Positions 8,822-17,771 of a stretch of DNA of 64,000 nt are shown piece by piece. Under the pieces are notes generated by a model, which made no database searches, was not told where the DNA came from, and saw nothing but the letters and a program-made list of their open reading frames with translations. Source of the stretch: Acidobacteriaceae bacterium (GTDB lineage: Bacteria; Acidobacteriota; Terriglobia; Terriglobales; Acidobacteriaceae); assembly GCA_025355505.1 (NCBI GenBank), contig JANXZM010000023.1, forward strand, positions 1 through 64,000. The letters run 5' to 3'. The first letter of the stretch is position 1, and each line of letters starts with the position of its first letter. The translations under genes and the position numbers were made by a program.

Positions 8822-9637
8822 TCACTTGGCAGAAACGGCTTCTTGCCGGCCATTGCCGTTCGTCTTCCACACTTCCCACGGAGCCGCGCCGCTCCCCCAC
8901 AGCGTTTCCAACTGCTGCTTATCTTTGAACGTGTCCATGCCGGCCCAAAAACCGTCGTACGAGTAGCCAATCAACTGCTTTTCTTCGATCAGTCTGTGGA
9001 AAGGCTCGTTTACAAGTTCTTCTTTCTCAGCGATGTAATCGAAAATCTTCTTCTTGAAGATGAAATAGCCTCCGTTGATCCGCACGCTTCCATTATTGAT
9101 GGCGTGGATTCCTGAGACTAAGCTGCCGTCGCCTTCCTGCAGTGAGACCATGTGATAGCTGAGGTTCGGTCGAACGCAGAGAAAGCTGGCAAGTTTCCCG
9201 TGCTGGTGAAAGTGTTCCAGTTGTTGCGGAAGCTGCAGATCGGTGAGACCGTCACTGTAGTTGGCGAGGAATTCCTCCTCCCCTTCCAGGTGCTTTTCTA
9301 CCGCCTTCAGCCGCTGCCCGATATTCGAAGTGATTCCCGTGTCCGCAAATGTGATTCGCCAGTCGTGAATGTCACTATTGAACAGCTCCACTTTCTTCCC
9401 CCCGCCCGATAAGACGAAGTCGTTGGAGGCACATTCGTTGTAATTCAGGAAATAGTTCTTGACCGCGTCGGCCCGGTAACCCAAGCATAGGATGAAATCC
9501 TTGTGGCCGAAGTGCGCGTAGTACTTCATGACATGCCAAAGCACAGGGCGGTACCCAATCTGCACCATAGGCTTCGGGATGTCTTCCGCATCGCGAATGC
9601 GCAATCCGAGTCCGCCGCAAAACAATACAACTTTCAT
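8822..9637 (-). CDS. rfbF: Glucose-1-phosphate cytidylyltransferase
   Basis: The 271-residue protein starts MKVVLFCGGLGLRIRDAEDI, the nucleotidyltransferase signature with G-G-x-G-x-R. The motif KPMVQIGYRPVLWHVMKYYA binds sugar phosphate. Other family features include ILCLGYRADAVKNYFLNY, YSDGLTDL (metal-binding aspartate) and GFWAGMDTFKDKQQLE near the C-terminus. The enzyme makes CDP-glucose from CTP and glucose 1-phosphate, the entry step of the CDP-deoxysugar pathway. The ATG at 9637 has GGAGGCACTC upstream, a good ribosome site. It is separated from the SAF oxidoreductase by 164 bases and from the preceding GT2 gene by 112 bases. Confidence 0.93.
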   Translation of the reverse strand: MKVVLFCGGLGLRIRDAEDIPKPMVQIGYRPVLWHVMKYYAHFGHKDFILCLGYRADAVKNYFLNYNECASNDFVLSGGGKKVELFNSDIHDWRITFADTGITSNIGQRLKAVEKHLEGEEEFLANYSDGLTDLQLPQQLEHFHQHGKLASFLCVRPNLSYHMVSLQEGDGSLVSGIHAINNGSVRINGGYFIFKKKIFDYIAEKEELVNEPFHRLIEEKQLIGYSYDGFWAGMDTFKDKQQLETLWGSGAAPWEVWKTNGNGRQEAVSAK

Positions 9638-9749
9638 GAGTGCCTCCTGTCGTGGCGAAAGGACGGTTCGTTGGAAAGAATAATCATCGTCAGCAGTGAC
9701 CTGCCCGCCACACCTGTCTCCTCACGCATGCGAAACCATTGCAGTCGCT

Positions 9750-10832
9750 TCACCCTACGCGTGCACCTGCTCTGCGATTCGGCAGGTCCGCAGGTGGATT
9801 TGCTGGCGCTGGCTGAGCAGTCTGCTCAATACTTTTCCTCGATTTTGGGAACACGCGCCCCCAAGCCTTCTTGAACGCTTGCCCTGGATTTACAACTTCG
9901 CGCAAGACCGTGGCCGATGCAGCTTTGAACAGGTCCAGTCGCTTGAGCGGTTGCCCTAATTCCGCGAGCCTGCTCTTGTGATAATCCCAGAACTCTTTTT
10001 CTCTGAACCCGACAAAATAGTTCAATGCCAAAAACCGATGATAGCTCTTGAGCGTCTCCGTCAGGAGCCGATCAAATTCTTCCTTGTTGAGATACAAAGG
10101 ACCGTACTTGATAACATCATTCAGATCCGCTGATAAATAGCGGTTCAGCTGTACAGACTTTGAACTCTGGGTCGCATCGTGAATTCTCTCGTACGCCAGT
10201 ACCTGGTAGACAAAACCGAAATCAGACTTCTCCAGGTATTGGAAACACGCGCTGGTATCTGCGTGCGGTGACGCATTCGGATAAAAAGCCGTACTATTTC
10301 TTACGAGGTCGGCTCGATATAGAAGTGAAGTCGGACTGCCAAATCCAAACGCCCTTTCATCTCCGAGGAACATCTGGCGGCACATTTCGCGGCCAGTGAG
10401 AACAGGTCGCGGATACTGGAAGCCCTGCCATCGGACACGATCTCCGCTAATCTGGTAACAACCAACGAAGCCTACCGATGGATTCTCCTCTGCAACTTCA
10501 ACCATTCGCGTAATGCAGTCGGGCAGAATGAAATCATCCGCCGAAACGACCTTGCAGTACTTGGCCTCCGGGGAGATGAGGCTGAAGGCGAGATTATGAT
10601 TGTCGATGACTCCAACGAACTTTTCATTGTCATGAACCCGAATCCGGTTGTCTTTCGCCGCGTATTCCCGGGCAATTTCCAGCGTGCGATCTTTGCTGCA
10701 GTTGTTGACGATTATGTATTCGTAGTTGTCATAGGTTTGCTTCAGAACGCTTTCAATACACTCCACTAGAAAATCTTCCCCGTTGTAGACGGGCGTAACC
10801 ACACTGACCAGGGGATTCGTGCTGGTACTCAT
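9750..10832 (-). CDS. Family 2 glycosyltransferase (GT-A)
   Basis: The 360-residue cytoplasmic or membrane-peripheral enzyme has an N-terminal GT2 domain: PLVSVVTPVYNGEDFLVECI, IVNNCSKDRT (UDP-binding loop) and VVSADDFILPD, where ADD is the DXD-type metal site. The region after residue 150 is typical of GT2 enzymes that use a deoxysugar or hexose donor. The last 40 residues are proline- and alanine-rich (AQPAPANPPADLPN) and look like a disordered tail. It lies between rfbF and the RmlC-like gene, so transfer of the CDP-derived sugar is a reasonable guess, although the donor cannot be read from sequence. Confidence 0.88.
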   Translation of the reverse strand: MSTSTNPLVSVVTPVYNGEDFLVECIESVLKQTYDNYEYIIVNNCSKDRTLEIAREYAAKDNRIRVHDNEKFVGVIDNHNLAFSLISPEAKYCKVVSADDFILPDCITRMVEVAEENPSVGFVGCYQISGDRVRWQGFQYPRPVLTGREMCRQMFLGDERAFGFGSPTSLLYRADLVRNSTAFYPNASPHADTSACFQYLEKSDFGFVYQVLAYERIHDATQSSKSVQLNRYLSADLNDVIKYGPLYLNKEEFDRLLTETLKSYHRFLALNYFVGFREKEFWDYHKSRLAELGQPLKRLDLFKAASATVLREVVNPGQAFKKAWGRVFPKSRKSIEQTAQPAPANPPADLPNRRAGARVG

Positions 10833-10920
10833 TGTCTCGCCTCCTGCAACTACTGACCTAGCTTATGATCGCCTTGGCTGCACGCTCGCGAAAGTTGGTA
10901 TCTGCATTCCCGGACAGGCA

Positions 10921-11451
10921 CTACCGCACTACCAGCGGCCAGTTGCGATCCTGCTCAGAAACTACAGTAGCATCCAACGGCCATTGAATTCGGAATACCG
11001 GGTCGTCAAAGCGCGCTCCCCGCGCGGCGCTGGGCGTGTAATACGCGGAGGTCATGTAGTGCATCTCCGTGGCCTCTTGCAGTGTCTGGTATCCGTGCGC
11101 GCAGCCCTCGGGCAAGTACAGCATGCGGCCGTTCTCCGCAGTCAACTCTGTGCCGTGCCATTTGCCATAGGACGGGGACGCCGGCCTGAGGTCGAGCACC
11201 ACGTCGAAGATGGCACCCCGAGTGCACCGCACCAGCTTTGCCTCCAGTGCGGGCTCTGTCTGGAAGTGCATGCCCCGCGTCGTCCCCATACGTACGCTAA
11301 AGCCCATATTCGCCTGGACTGGCGCGAAATCGATACCGTGCTCGGCAAACTCACGCGCACACCACGCTCGCATGAATCGTCCGCGATCATCTTCGTGTGG
11401 ATTGGGATCAATCACTTTCGCCCCAACGATGTCGGTTTCGGTGAAACGCAT
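10921..11451 (-). CDS. RmlC-like NDP-4-dehydro-6-deoxyhexose 3,5-epimerase
   Basis: The 176-residue protein is a cupin of the dTDP-4-dehydrorhamnose 3,5-epimerase family. Diagnostic segments are DDRGRFMRAW, TTRGMHFQ (catalytic histidine in R-G-x-H-x-Q), DVVLDLRPASPSYGKW and LPEGCAHGYQTL. The enzyme epimerises C3 and/or C5 of a 4-keto-6-deoxy sugar nucleotide. Because rfbF and rfbG are the only visible sugar-nucleotide pathway here, the substrate is probably CDP-4-dehydro-6-deoxyglucose rather than the dTDP form. That is an inference, as no rmlA, rmlB or rmlD is seen. The four-cysteine protein gene ends the next step upstream, 90 bases away. Confidence 0.88.
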   Translation of the reverse strand: MRFTETDIVGAKVIDPNPHEDDRGRFMRAWCAREFAEHGIDFAPVQANMGFSVRMGTTRGMHFQTEPALEAKLVRCTRGAIFDVVLDLRPASPSYGKWHGTELTAENGRMLYLPEGCAHGYQTLQEATEMHYMTSAYYTPSAARGARFDDPVFRIQWPLDATVVSEQDRNWPLVVR

Positions 11452-11541
11452 GCAGTTGCTATCCTTCCGAATCGCTCCGATGTTGGCAGGCCTTCGTGCT
11501 ACGAGAGTCTGCTCCCCATTAGAGCACGGCTAACAATCTTA

Positions 11542-12660
11542 CTAACGCTGGCTGGACGACAGGACTGGCAGCTTTTCCTCATAGGTTCCGGAAGCGCCCG
11601 GGCCATTCGCTTCAACTCTCTCCAGCCAAATCTCCCGCCAATACGGATACATCGCCTTGGGGCAGAGCATGCGGCACGGGCTATATCGTGCCTGACACAC
11701 CACCGAATCCAGGATGATGCAGGAGTTCTTCATCTCCACCATCTTCGCCGTCTTCTCGTCGATAAGCCTGGTGACACGCTTCAGGACCCGATACGTTCCG
11801 CCGCAGTATGGAACCAGTTCCGCATCCCAGTACATTCCTCGATTCCGGTTGCTGCTGTCGACGGATTTCAGGATCTCCTCGTGCGACTTCACGCGGACCA
11901 GTTCGCCCGGCTGCAGATTCAGCGTCCCCGCCGGTGTGGGCTTCCCCTCGGGGATCAGTCCTGGGGTTCTGGGATACAGCGAACCTCCCCACAACCGATG
12001 GAACTTGTTATAGAACCAGCGCATCGCAGGCCCAAGCCCGATGCCGGCCTGGCTGAGATGGTAATAGATCGAATAGGTCAAGCCACTGAAAATGCGCCCG
12101 AGACCCACATTTCCCGACCAGTAATCCTCGATATATTGACGCAGGTCCCACCAGGCAAGAGGCTTCGTCGCGTAGGGCACTTGCGTGGCTTGGCAGACGT
12201 ACGTAGGCGGTCCACCATTTGGATCGGATACCTGGGTGTGAGCCGAAACCTCGGATTCGCTGCATCGTGTACTGGATGCGCCGTCAGCATCTCCTCCGGA
12301 GGCCGTTTCAGCGATCGAGACAGTAACCTTCTTTGGATCCCCGCTGGCCGGCTTCAGCCACGCTTCTTTCCAGTAGAGCAGGCACCCCGCCTGGCACCCG
12401 CCATGCGCTTCTCCGTCGCAGCGTGTCTCCAGATGAACCGTTTCTTCGAGCCGGCGCATGTGGAATGGATAAGGCGTCGTATAGTCGCAGGTCTTGTGCG
12501 CCCGCTTGTGGACCTGGAGTCTCTGTCCGCAAAAGCGAAACATCTCGGGCATAAATGGCATCCCGTCGAGCTGTCCCTTGCCGTCGAGGGTCCGCAGGAT
12601 TTCTTCTTTGCTCCGGACTTCCACCCAGTCGCCGACGCTCAATGGTGTTTTCTTCTTCAT
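11542..12660 (-). CDS. Unrecognised protein with duplicated four-cysteine module
   Basis: I do not recognise this 372-residue protein. It contains two related modules, at about 7-103 and 248-349. Each begins G-D/E-x-V-x-V-x-S-x-E-E-I-L, has an F/Y-C-G turn, a V-x-K-R strand, then a cysteine cluster and a final Y-W-K/R-E-x-W-L. Four cysteines align between the copies (44/286, 81/322, 89/329, 93/333), which suggests a metal or Fe-S site in each. A linker of about 140 residues with a basic, aromatic stretch (181-230) joins them. No signal peptide is seen. I chose ATG 12660 because the open frame upstream overlaps the ATP-grasp gene. It lies 29 bases after that gene, so joint function is plausible. 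Confidence 0.65.
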   Translation of the reverse strand: MKKKTPLSVGDWVEVRSKEEILRTLDGKGQLDGMPFMPEMFRFCGQRLQVHKRAHKTCDYTTPYPFHMRRLEETVHLETRCDGEAHGGCQAGCLLYWKEAWLKPASGDPKKVTVSIAETASGGDADGASSTRCSESEVSAHTQVSDPNGGPPTYVCQATQVPYATKPLAWWDLRQYIEDYWSGNVGLGRIFSGLTYSIYYHLSQAGIGLGPAMRWFYNKFHRLWGGSLYPRTPGLIPEGKPTPAGTLNLQPGELVRVKSHEEILKSVDSSNRNRGMYWDAELVPYCGGTYRVLKRVTRLIDEKTAKMVEMKNSCIILDSVVCQARYSPCRMLCPKAMYPYWREIWLERVEANGPGASGTYEEKLPVLSSSQR

Positions 12661-12689
12661 AACTTCGTATCCGCGCGCGTATCCCGGAC

Positions 12690-14018
12690 TCACACTTTCG
12701 ACGTTTCGGAAACTTCTGGCGCCGCAACGGCAGCGGGGAAAACGCAGCCCGGCGTTGCATGGTCTTGGCTCCCCAAGCGGCATAGAGAGTCAACGGCGCG
12801 ACCAACCAGACTTCGCTCTGACCACGGATGCAGAAGCGCCTCGATCAGGTCTGGCTCCTCCTCCGGAACGTCATTAAAACTCGACTCCAGAAACTGGCTC
12901 TGGGAGGTCCATGCCTGGGGGAAGTAGGCGATCATGTCGTTGTGAGTGACTGGAGGTGTGTCCCCGAACGACTCGCCCGCTAACTGTGCCTGCAGAGATC
13001 CGATCATGTCACGCCCCTTCCCAAGCCGCAAATGGCAGAGCGGCGTGCAACGCGGATTCATTTCGATCAGATAGGTGGCATTGGTCTCTTCCTCAATCAT
13101 GAAATCCAACCCAAAGAACCCTGATAGGCGTAAGCGCCGCGCAATGCGTTCGGCGGCAACCATCATTTGCGAATTGTCTACAACGCGAACCACAATGGCT
13201 GGGCCTTGCAGTCCCTCCGCACTCACCACCTCAACGCCAATCCCGGCCAAGACTCTTCCCTCCCAACACGCGACCGCACAGTTCGCCGGACGTCCCTGAA
13301 TGTAGGACTGAACAATGACTGCCGGTTTCGAGCGGTGCCACGAGGCCCACAGCCTCAGTCGGTCCCGGTGCATGACCAGCCGTTTGATGACGGCCGTGGC
13401 TCTGGGCGCTCGGGTCAGTTCCCCGAAGAATTGCTCAGCCTGCTCTCGCATATTGGCAATCCTCACGCCTTTGCCTCCCCATGTCCCATCCGCCTTCAAA
13501 ACCCAGGGAAAAGTCCAGCCAGCGTAACCGGACCCAAAATCATCGATGGTGTCGATCGGGTTGGTGTGCGGCACTAAAAGTCCTTCCTCGCGGGCAATCT
13601 GGAGAAGGCTGTAGCGGTTGGAAACAATGGGGTAACTTTCGGGCGAGCCCAAGGATCGCTCGATCAAGGTTGCGATCCGGTCCCCCGATGCTCCTTGGCT
13701 TCGCGCCCGCACGTACAAATCGTGGAGGTGCTGGACTCCGAGGTCATCGCACGGAATCATGACCCGCGGGTCGGTTACCTCAATTGCGGCCGTCAATGAG
13801 TCCAGAGGGCGAAGGGCACTGTAAGGGAATGCTCGTTGCACGGCGCGCGTCTTCAGCAAAGGATGACCAGGAGAGGGGCAGACGGCCGAAACCTCGCAGC
13901 CGGCTTTCGCAAAGCCAATGGCGAGCCGTGCCGGAGCGGGCCATCGATTGGTACCCGTTAGCAAAACCCTTGTGGGGGCTCCAGTTCGCTCCTTCGAATT
14001 GATGTCGGGGTGCTCCAT
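12690..14018 (-). CDS. ATP-grasp family carboxylate-amine ligase
   Basis: The protein has about 442 residues from ATG 14018, which has AGGT about 12 bases upstream; the longer open frame overlaps the FAD monooxygenase gene and lacks homology. An N-terminal pre-ATP-grasp Rossmann region (RVLLTGTNRWPAPARLAIGF) precedes the ATP-grasp fold. Key segments are FPWVLKADGTWGGKGVRIA (ATP-binding lysine and glycine loop), VIVQSYIQGRPANCAVACW, and the metal-binding end LIEMNPRCTPLCHL. These ligases activate a carboxylate with ATP and join it to an amine or thiol. In this locus a role in attaching amino acids to sugars is possible. The specific substrates cannot be inferred. Confidence 0.82.
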   Translation of the reverse strand: MEHPDINSKERTGAPTRVLLTGTNRWPAPARLAIGFAKAGCEVSAVCPSPGHPLLKTRAVQRAFPYSALRPLDSLTAAIEVTDPRVMIPCDDLGVQHLHDLYVRARSQGASGDRIATLIERSLGSPESYPIVSNRYSLLQIAREEGLLVPHTNPIDTIDDFGSGYAGWTFPWVLKADGTWGGKGVRIANMREQAEQFFGELTRAPRATAVIKRLVMHRDRLRLWASWHRSKPAVIVQSYIQGRPANCAVACWEGRVLAGIGVEVVSAEGLQGPAIVVRVVDNSQMMVAAERIARRLRLSGFFGLDFMIEEETNATYLIEMNPRCTPLCHLRLGKGRDMIGSLQAQLAGESFGDTPPVTHNDMIAYFPQAWTSQSQFLESSFNDVPEEEPDLIEALLHPWSERSLVGRAVDSLCRLGSQDHATPGCVFPAAVAAPEVSETSKV

Positions 14019-14025
14019 ACTTTGG

Positions 14026-15318
14026 TTAGACCTTGCTTGCCTTCGACGGGATATAGTCGGTGCACTCGGCGTCACGATCAAGGGCTTGAATGCCAGGCGT
14101 TGATCTGGCCAGCGCCCGGCTGCGCGACGCCGATTTCGCGAGGTGTCGTGAGAGCCGCTCAGCGGTGAATCGGGCTCCGAACGCAAAGCGCAGGAGCGGA
14201 CCGAAGGTATTCGCCGCCGACGTACCCACGAAATACAGCCCGGGCACCGAGGACTGAAAGTTCGACGATAAGACAGGCGTGTGTTCGACGGATCGGATTT
14301 CCGCCATGACATTCGCAGTTACAAAGGTCAACCGCCGGAGATCCACTTTGTAGCCAGTGGCGGCAATCACGTGATCTGTCACCAGCGTTCGCTGCGTGCC
14401 AGCGCCGTCGGTAAGTTGCAGGCTGACCCGGCCATTCTGCACATTCGCTTGCGTAATCGTAACCCCAAGGTTGAACGGTACCTTGCCTACCACCTGCTCC
14501 TTGATGAACCAACCCGGAGCAGGACCGAGAACCCGGCGCACTGCGTCCAATCGAAATTGCTCGGGCATGTGGCGGAACAACCAGGGCGCGTTGGTACACC
14601 ACCATAACTTCCACCCAGGTCCTATCCCGGTCGGCGGCATACGCAACCGTTCGATCAAGGAAGGGGCAAGCTGTTCGGGAGGATCGTGGAACCGGATGGC
14701 GGGTTTGCGGGCCACGACCTGCACGCTGGCCCCCGCATGGTGGAGCAGCGCCGCCACGTCCAGGGCCGACGCTCCTGCTCCCACCACCGCTACTTCACGC
14801 CCCTTGAACTGGTCCAGAACATGGTGCCTGGCGCTGTGGCTCAAGAATTCCTCTGGAAGTTCGGACAGCACCGACGGGACATACTCGTAGTGGCTCAAGC
14901 CCACCGCCATCACGACCCTCCGCGCGCCCACGATTTCACCATTGCCGAGACCGAGTTGAAAGCCCTCCGAGGATCGCTCGATCTTCACAACGACCTTGTT
15001 CTCCAGTTCCGGCACGAACCGTCGCTGGAACGCCAGTCCGTACGAAGTGAAAATCTCGAGCGGAACGGGAAGCCCTATGTCTGAATATGGAATCCCCTCC
15101 TGCCTGCAGTATTGCGCGAGAGTGAATTCTGAATCCGGGTCATACAGGGAGGAGGCAAAACCCTCGGATTTCAATCGCATTCCTTTGGGCATGTGCGTTA
15201 GCCAAGTGTGCATCGGGTTGCCAAAGATGCGGAAGTCGACGGAGCGTACTCTAAGGTGGGCGGCAATTGACAGCCCATATGGCCCTGCTCCGATAATCGC
15301 TACATCGCAAACACTCAT
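14026..15318 (-). CDS. Flavin-containing monooxygenase-like NAD(P)H oxidoreductase
   Basis: The protein has about 430 residues and two dinucleotide-binding motifs: DVAIIGAGPYGLSIAAHL at the N-terminus (FAD) and VAVVGAGASALDVAALL near the middle (NADPH). The C-terminal segment ATGYKVDLRRL is the characteristic ATGY/F strand of class B flavin monooxygenases and ornithine or lysine N-hydroxylases. The motif LYFVGTSAANTFGPLLRF completes FAD binding. Likely reactions are N- or S-oxygenation of a small amine or an intermediate. The start is ATG 15318 or the GTG two codons upstream, as ribosome sites fit both. It ends only seven bases before the ATP-grasp start, so the two are surely co-transcribed. 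Confidence 0.82.
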   Translation of the reverse strand: MSVCDVAIIGAGPYGLSIAAHLRVRSVDFRIFGNPMHTWLTHMPKGMRLKSEGFASSLYDPDSEFTLAQYCRQEGIPYSDIGLPVPLEIFTSYGLAFQRRFVPELENKVVVKIERSSEGFQLGLGNGEIVGARRVVMAVGLSHYEYVPSVLSELPEEFLSHSARHHVLDQFKGREVAVVGAGASALDVAALLHHAGASVQVVARKPAIRFHDPPEQLAPSLIERLRMPPTGIGPGWKLWWCTNAPWLFRHMPEQFRLDAVRRVLGPAPGWFIKEQVVGKVPFNLGVTITQANVQNGRVSLQLTDGAGTQRTLVTDHVIAATGYKVDLRRLTFVTANVMAEIRSVEHTPVLSSNFQSSVPGLYFVGTSAANTFGPLLRFAFGARFTAERLSRHLAKSASRSRALARSTPGIQALDRDAECTDYIPSKASKV

Positions 15319-15601
15319 TGCCACCTTACCTCACAGTCATAGTCTGGGTTAGCGATGCCACAACACACCTCTTCGCGGCGCCGCTAAGACGGAACCGCAA
15401 TGGCGGCAGAAAAGGGGAATCGCACGGTCGAGGGGAACCGGCTGGTGGTTGCGAAAGAACAAAGAGGAGGAGGGCTACACCTGTTCCTGAAACAGAGCTC
15501 TGTTCGGAGACAAGCAACGCTCGCTTTCGACCACGAACGTCTGCGGCGAAGTAATCCTTCAGGCCGACCCTACCACTCTCGTCCCCAGCTCAGAGTGCGG
15601 A

Positions 15602-17548
15602 TCAGTGAGTAACTTGGGTCAGGCCGTTTGGGGGTGGCGGGCCAGAATCTGCGCTGTAGCAGGTGCCGGGATCGAATGCTAGAGGCCCGCTGCTCCCATC
15701 GGTCCTGCCGTTCATGACGTTCAGATAGCAACTGGCGGCGGGATTAAGATACACATGCCCACCCGGTCCCGTTCCTCCGGTAACATCGGGTCCGATCGCA
15801 GGCCACGGGATGCTACTTCCCCACCAGCCCGGCTTCGCGCTCAGATAGAACGAACTTGGCAGAGTCTGATTCGCTGGCACAGGGTTACCATACGGGCTGA
15901 GGCCACTCGGGACTTCTGCACTCACGAAGCGAACTGCCGCATTCACCGTATCGTAGTTTCCCCAACGCATCAGTGAGGTTACGGCCAGTGTGTCGTTATT
16001 AATCTGAAAGTTAGCGCCGAGTCCGTTCGGACAAATCCCAAGAGGGGCATAGCGCGTGCCCATTTCGCTCGAATATCCAATATCGTAGATGGAGACGTTC
16101 CCTTTGCCCGAGCTGCCGCAGTCGGTCGAGCTGGGAGCCGCCGTTTGATAGGTCGTGTGGTATCCCGCCTTGCCTAGCACGTTTCCGATGAGATTCACGT
16201 AGCGACTACCGGCGTAGATCTGCACGGGCACGGTCTGTGCCGATTTTGTGCCCCCGGTATCCATGCCTGTCCAGTAGTTGCGGAAGGCGGTGTACATGAA
16301 GCTGGTCCCGTGGATGTCGTCCAGTTCCAGTTCTGAACCTATATTTCCTTCCCACAATCCGTGATCGCCCATCGCGTGGCTGTAGGCATCGCCTTGCTGC
16401 CAATCACCGCCACCCGCAGTGTAATAGTTGTCCACTGCATAGTTGTGGCCGAACACGGACCCGGCATCCCCTTCCCTGATGGTACCCGTCGCAATGTGTT
16501 GGACAATGTTGTTCTCGATCAAGTTGTCGGAGCTACTGTATGCGGTATCCACGCCATACGACTCGGATGCTCCGCCGGCGCCGTAAAAATAGCTGTCTCG
16601 AACCGTCATGTGGGAAGACTGATATAACCACACATGCTTATGCAGTGCGTGTGTGCCGGTGCTGTTGATGCTGCGGATACCCTTGATCCAACTGTTGACC
16701 ACGTTCTGAAAGAAGAAGATACCGCTGTTCACGTTCGAGACCGATTGTACGTCGACCGAGAAATCCTCGAAGCCGACTCCGGTGACCGGAGGAGCGCTCG
16801 ACCACCACGCACCCGGAGATTGCCCCGATCGCCAGTTCTGCGCATAGAGTCCAGGAGTGATGCCGACCGTCCAGGGACCGCTCCCGGAGATGGACGTAAC
16901 CGTCACCTGCTGATTTTGTGATCGGCCCGCTCTGCCATTGTGCGAACTTCCTTCCTGGGAACAGGTGCCATTCGATCCGGAGGACTGACAGACGTAGATA
17001 TTTCCCGGATCGTTGGCATCGTCAAGCTGATCCAGAATTAACAGGCTCCCTACTTTCAGATTGCCGATGCTTCCCGTGGTCACCGACCCCAGGGTGATGG
17101 AGGTCGCACCCGCCGGGTAGCCTGATGTCCAAGTCCCCACATTGTGAGGGTCATCCGAGTAATTGGTGTCGGGGTTCGTGGTGTAGATAACACCACCAGC
17201 ACCGCCTGAGCTGAACACAAGAAATGTCTGATTCGATCCCGCCCCGCGCAGGGTCACATTCGACTTGTTGTAGACGGTTAGTCCGCTCGTAAGGTTATAG
17301 GTCCCCGCCGACAGGAAAACCGTCTGGTTGGCAGGGCAGCTGGCAATGGCAGTATTGATCTGCGCTGCGCTAGCTCCGGGATTTAACGTAGTACAGATCG
17401 TGGATCGCGATGGAATCGTCCCTGCTCCTGCCTGACTCCAGTTGATTGCGCGACTCGGGTCAAGAATGCCCGACCAGTTCTGGGCCTGAGAGTACGAACC
17501 AAGACACAGCAACAATAGGGGGAGCAAAAATCGATTCTGCTGTCTCAT
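15602..17548 (-). CDS. Secreted right-handed parallel beta-helix protein (pectate-lyase-3-like fold)
   Basis: The 648-residue protein starts with a clear signal peptide (MRQQNRFLLPLLLLCLGSYS, cleavage near SQAQN). The mature part opens with an ordered segment typical of pectate-lyase-superfamily beta-helices: QINTAIASCPANQTVFLSAG, then YNLTSGLTVYNKSNVTLRGA. Later coils repeat N/D-rich turns (DNLIENNIVQHI, DSYFYGAGGA). Such proteins cleave or bind acidic polysaccharides. In an EPS locus the likely role is trimming or releasing the polymer outside the cell. I cannot identify a catalytic triad, so lyase versus hydrolase versus binding protein stays open. It ends about 280 bases before the monooxygenase start. 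Confidence 0.78.
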   Translation of the reverse strand: MRQQNRFLLPLLLLCLGSYSQAQNWSGILDPSRAINWSQAGAGTIPSRSTICTTLNPGASAAQINTAIASCPANQTVFLSAGTYNLTSGLTVYNKSNVTLRGAGSNQTFLVFSSGGAGGVIYTTNPDTNYSDDPHNVGTWTSGYPAGATSITLGSVTTGSIGNLKVGSLLILDQLDDANDPGNIYVCQSSGSNGTCSQEGSSHNGRAGRSQNQQVTVTSISGSGPWTVGITPGLYAQNWRSGQSPGAWWSSAPPVTGVGFEDFSVDVQSVSNVNSGIFFFQNVVNSWIKGIRSINSTGTHALHKHVWLYQSSHMTVRDSYFYGAGGASESYGVDTAYSSSDNLIENNIVQHIATGTIREGDAGSVFGHNYAVDNYYTAGGGDWQQGDAYSHAMGDHGLWEGNIGSELELDDIHGTSFMYTAFRNYWTGMDTGGTKSAQTVPVQIYAGSRYVNLIGNVLGKAGYHTTYQTAAPSSTDCGSSGKGNVSIYDIGYSSEMGTRYAPLGICPNGLGANFQINNDTLAVTSLMRWGNYDTVNAAVRFVSAEVPSGLSPYGNPVPANQTLPSSFYLSAKPGWWGSSIPWPAIGPDVTGGTGPGGHVYLNPAASCYLNVMNGRTDGSSGPLAFDPGTCYSADSGPPPPNGLTQVTH

Positions 17549-17771
17549 TTTACCTCGCCATGGCCCTTAATTTCGGCCTCCGGCAAATCCAACGATGCCC
17601 TTCTAAAGAGTTTACGTCAGGCAAACGTAAGCTCAAGACACGGAAGTGCACCGGGCGCAACCCCGGACCTTGGATTCGTTGGCCATTCGGCCATGGCCCC
17701 TTGGCGCAGCCCCAACTGGCGCAGGCCCCGAGTGCGCCGAGCCAGCAAGCGCCATCCGATCCCAGGCGGCA

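Noticed and set aside
10819-12927. A 702-codon open frame on the plus strand opposite the epimerase and four-cysteine genes
   Set aside because: It lies opposite three well-supported minus-strand genes, has no recognisable domains, and is rich in residues expected from antisense reading of GC-rich codons.
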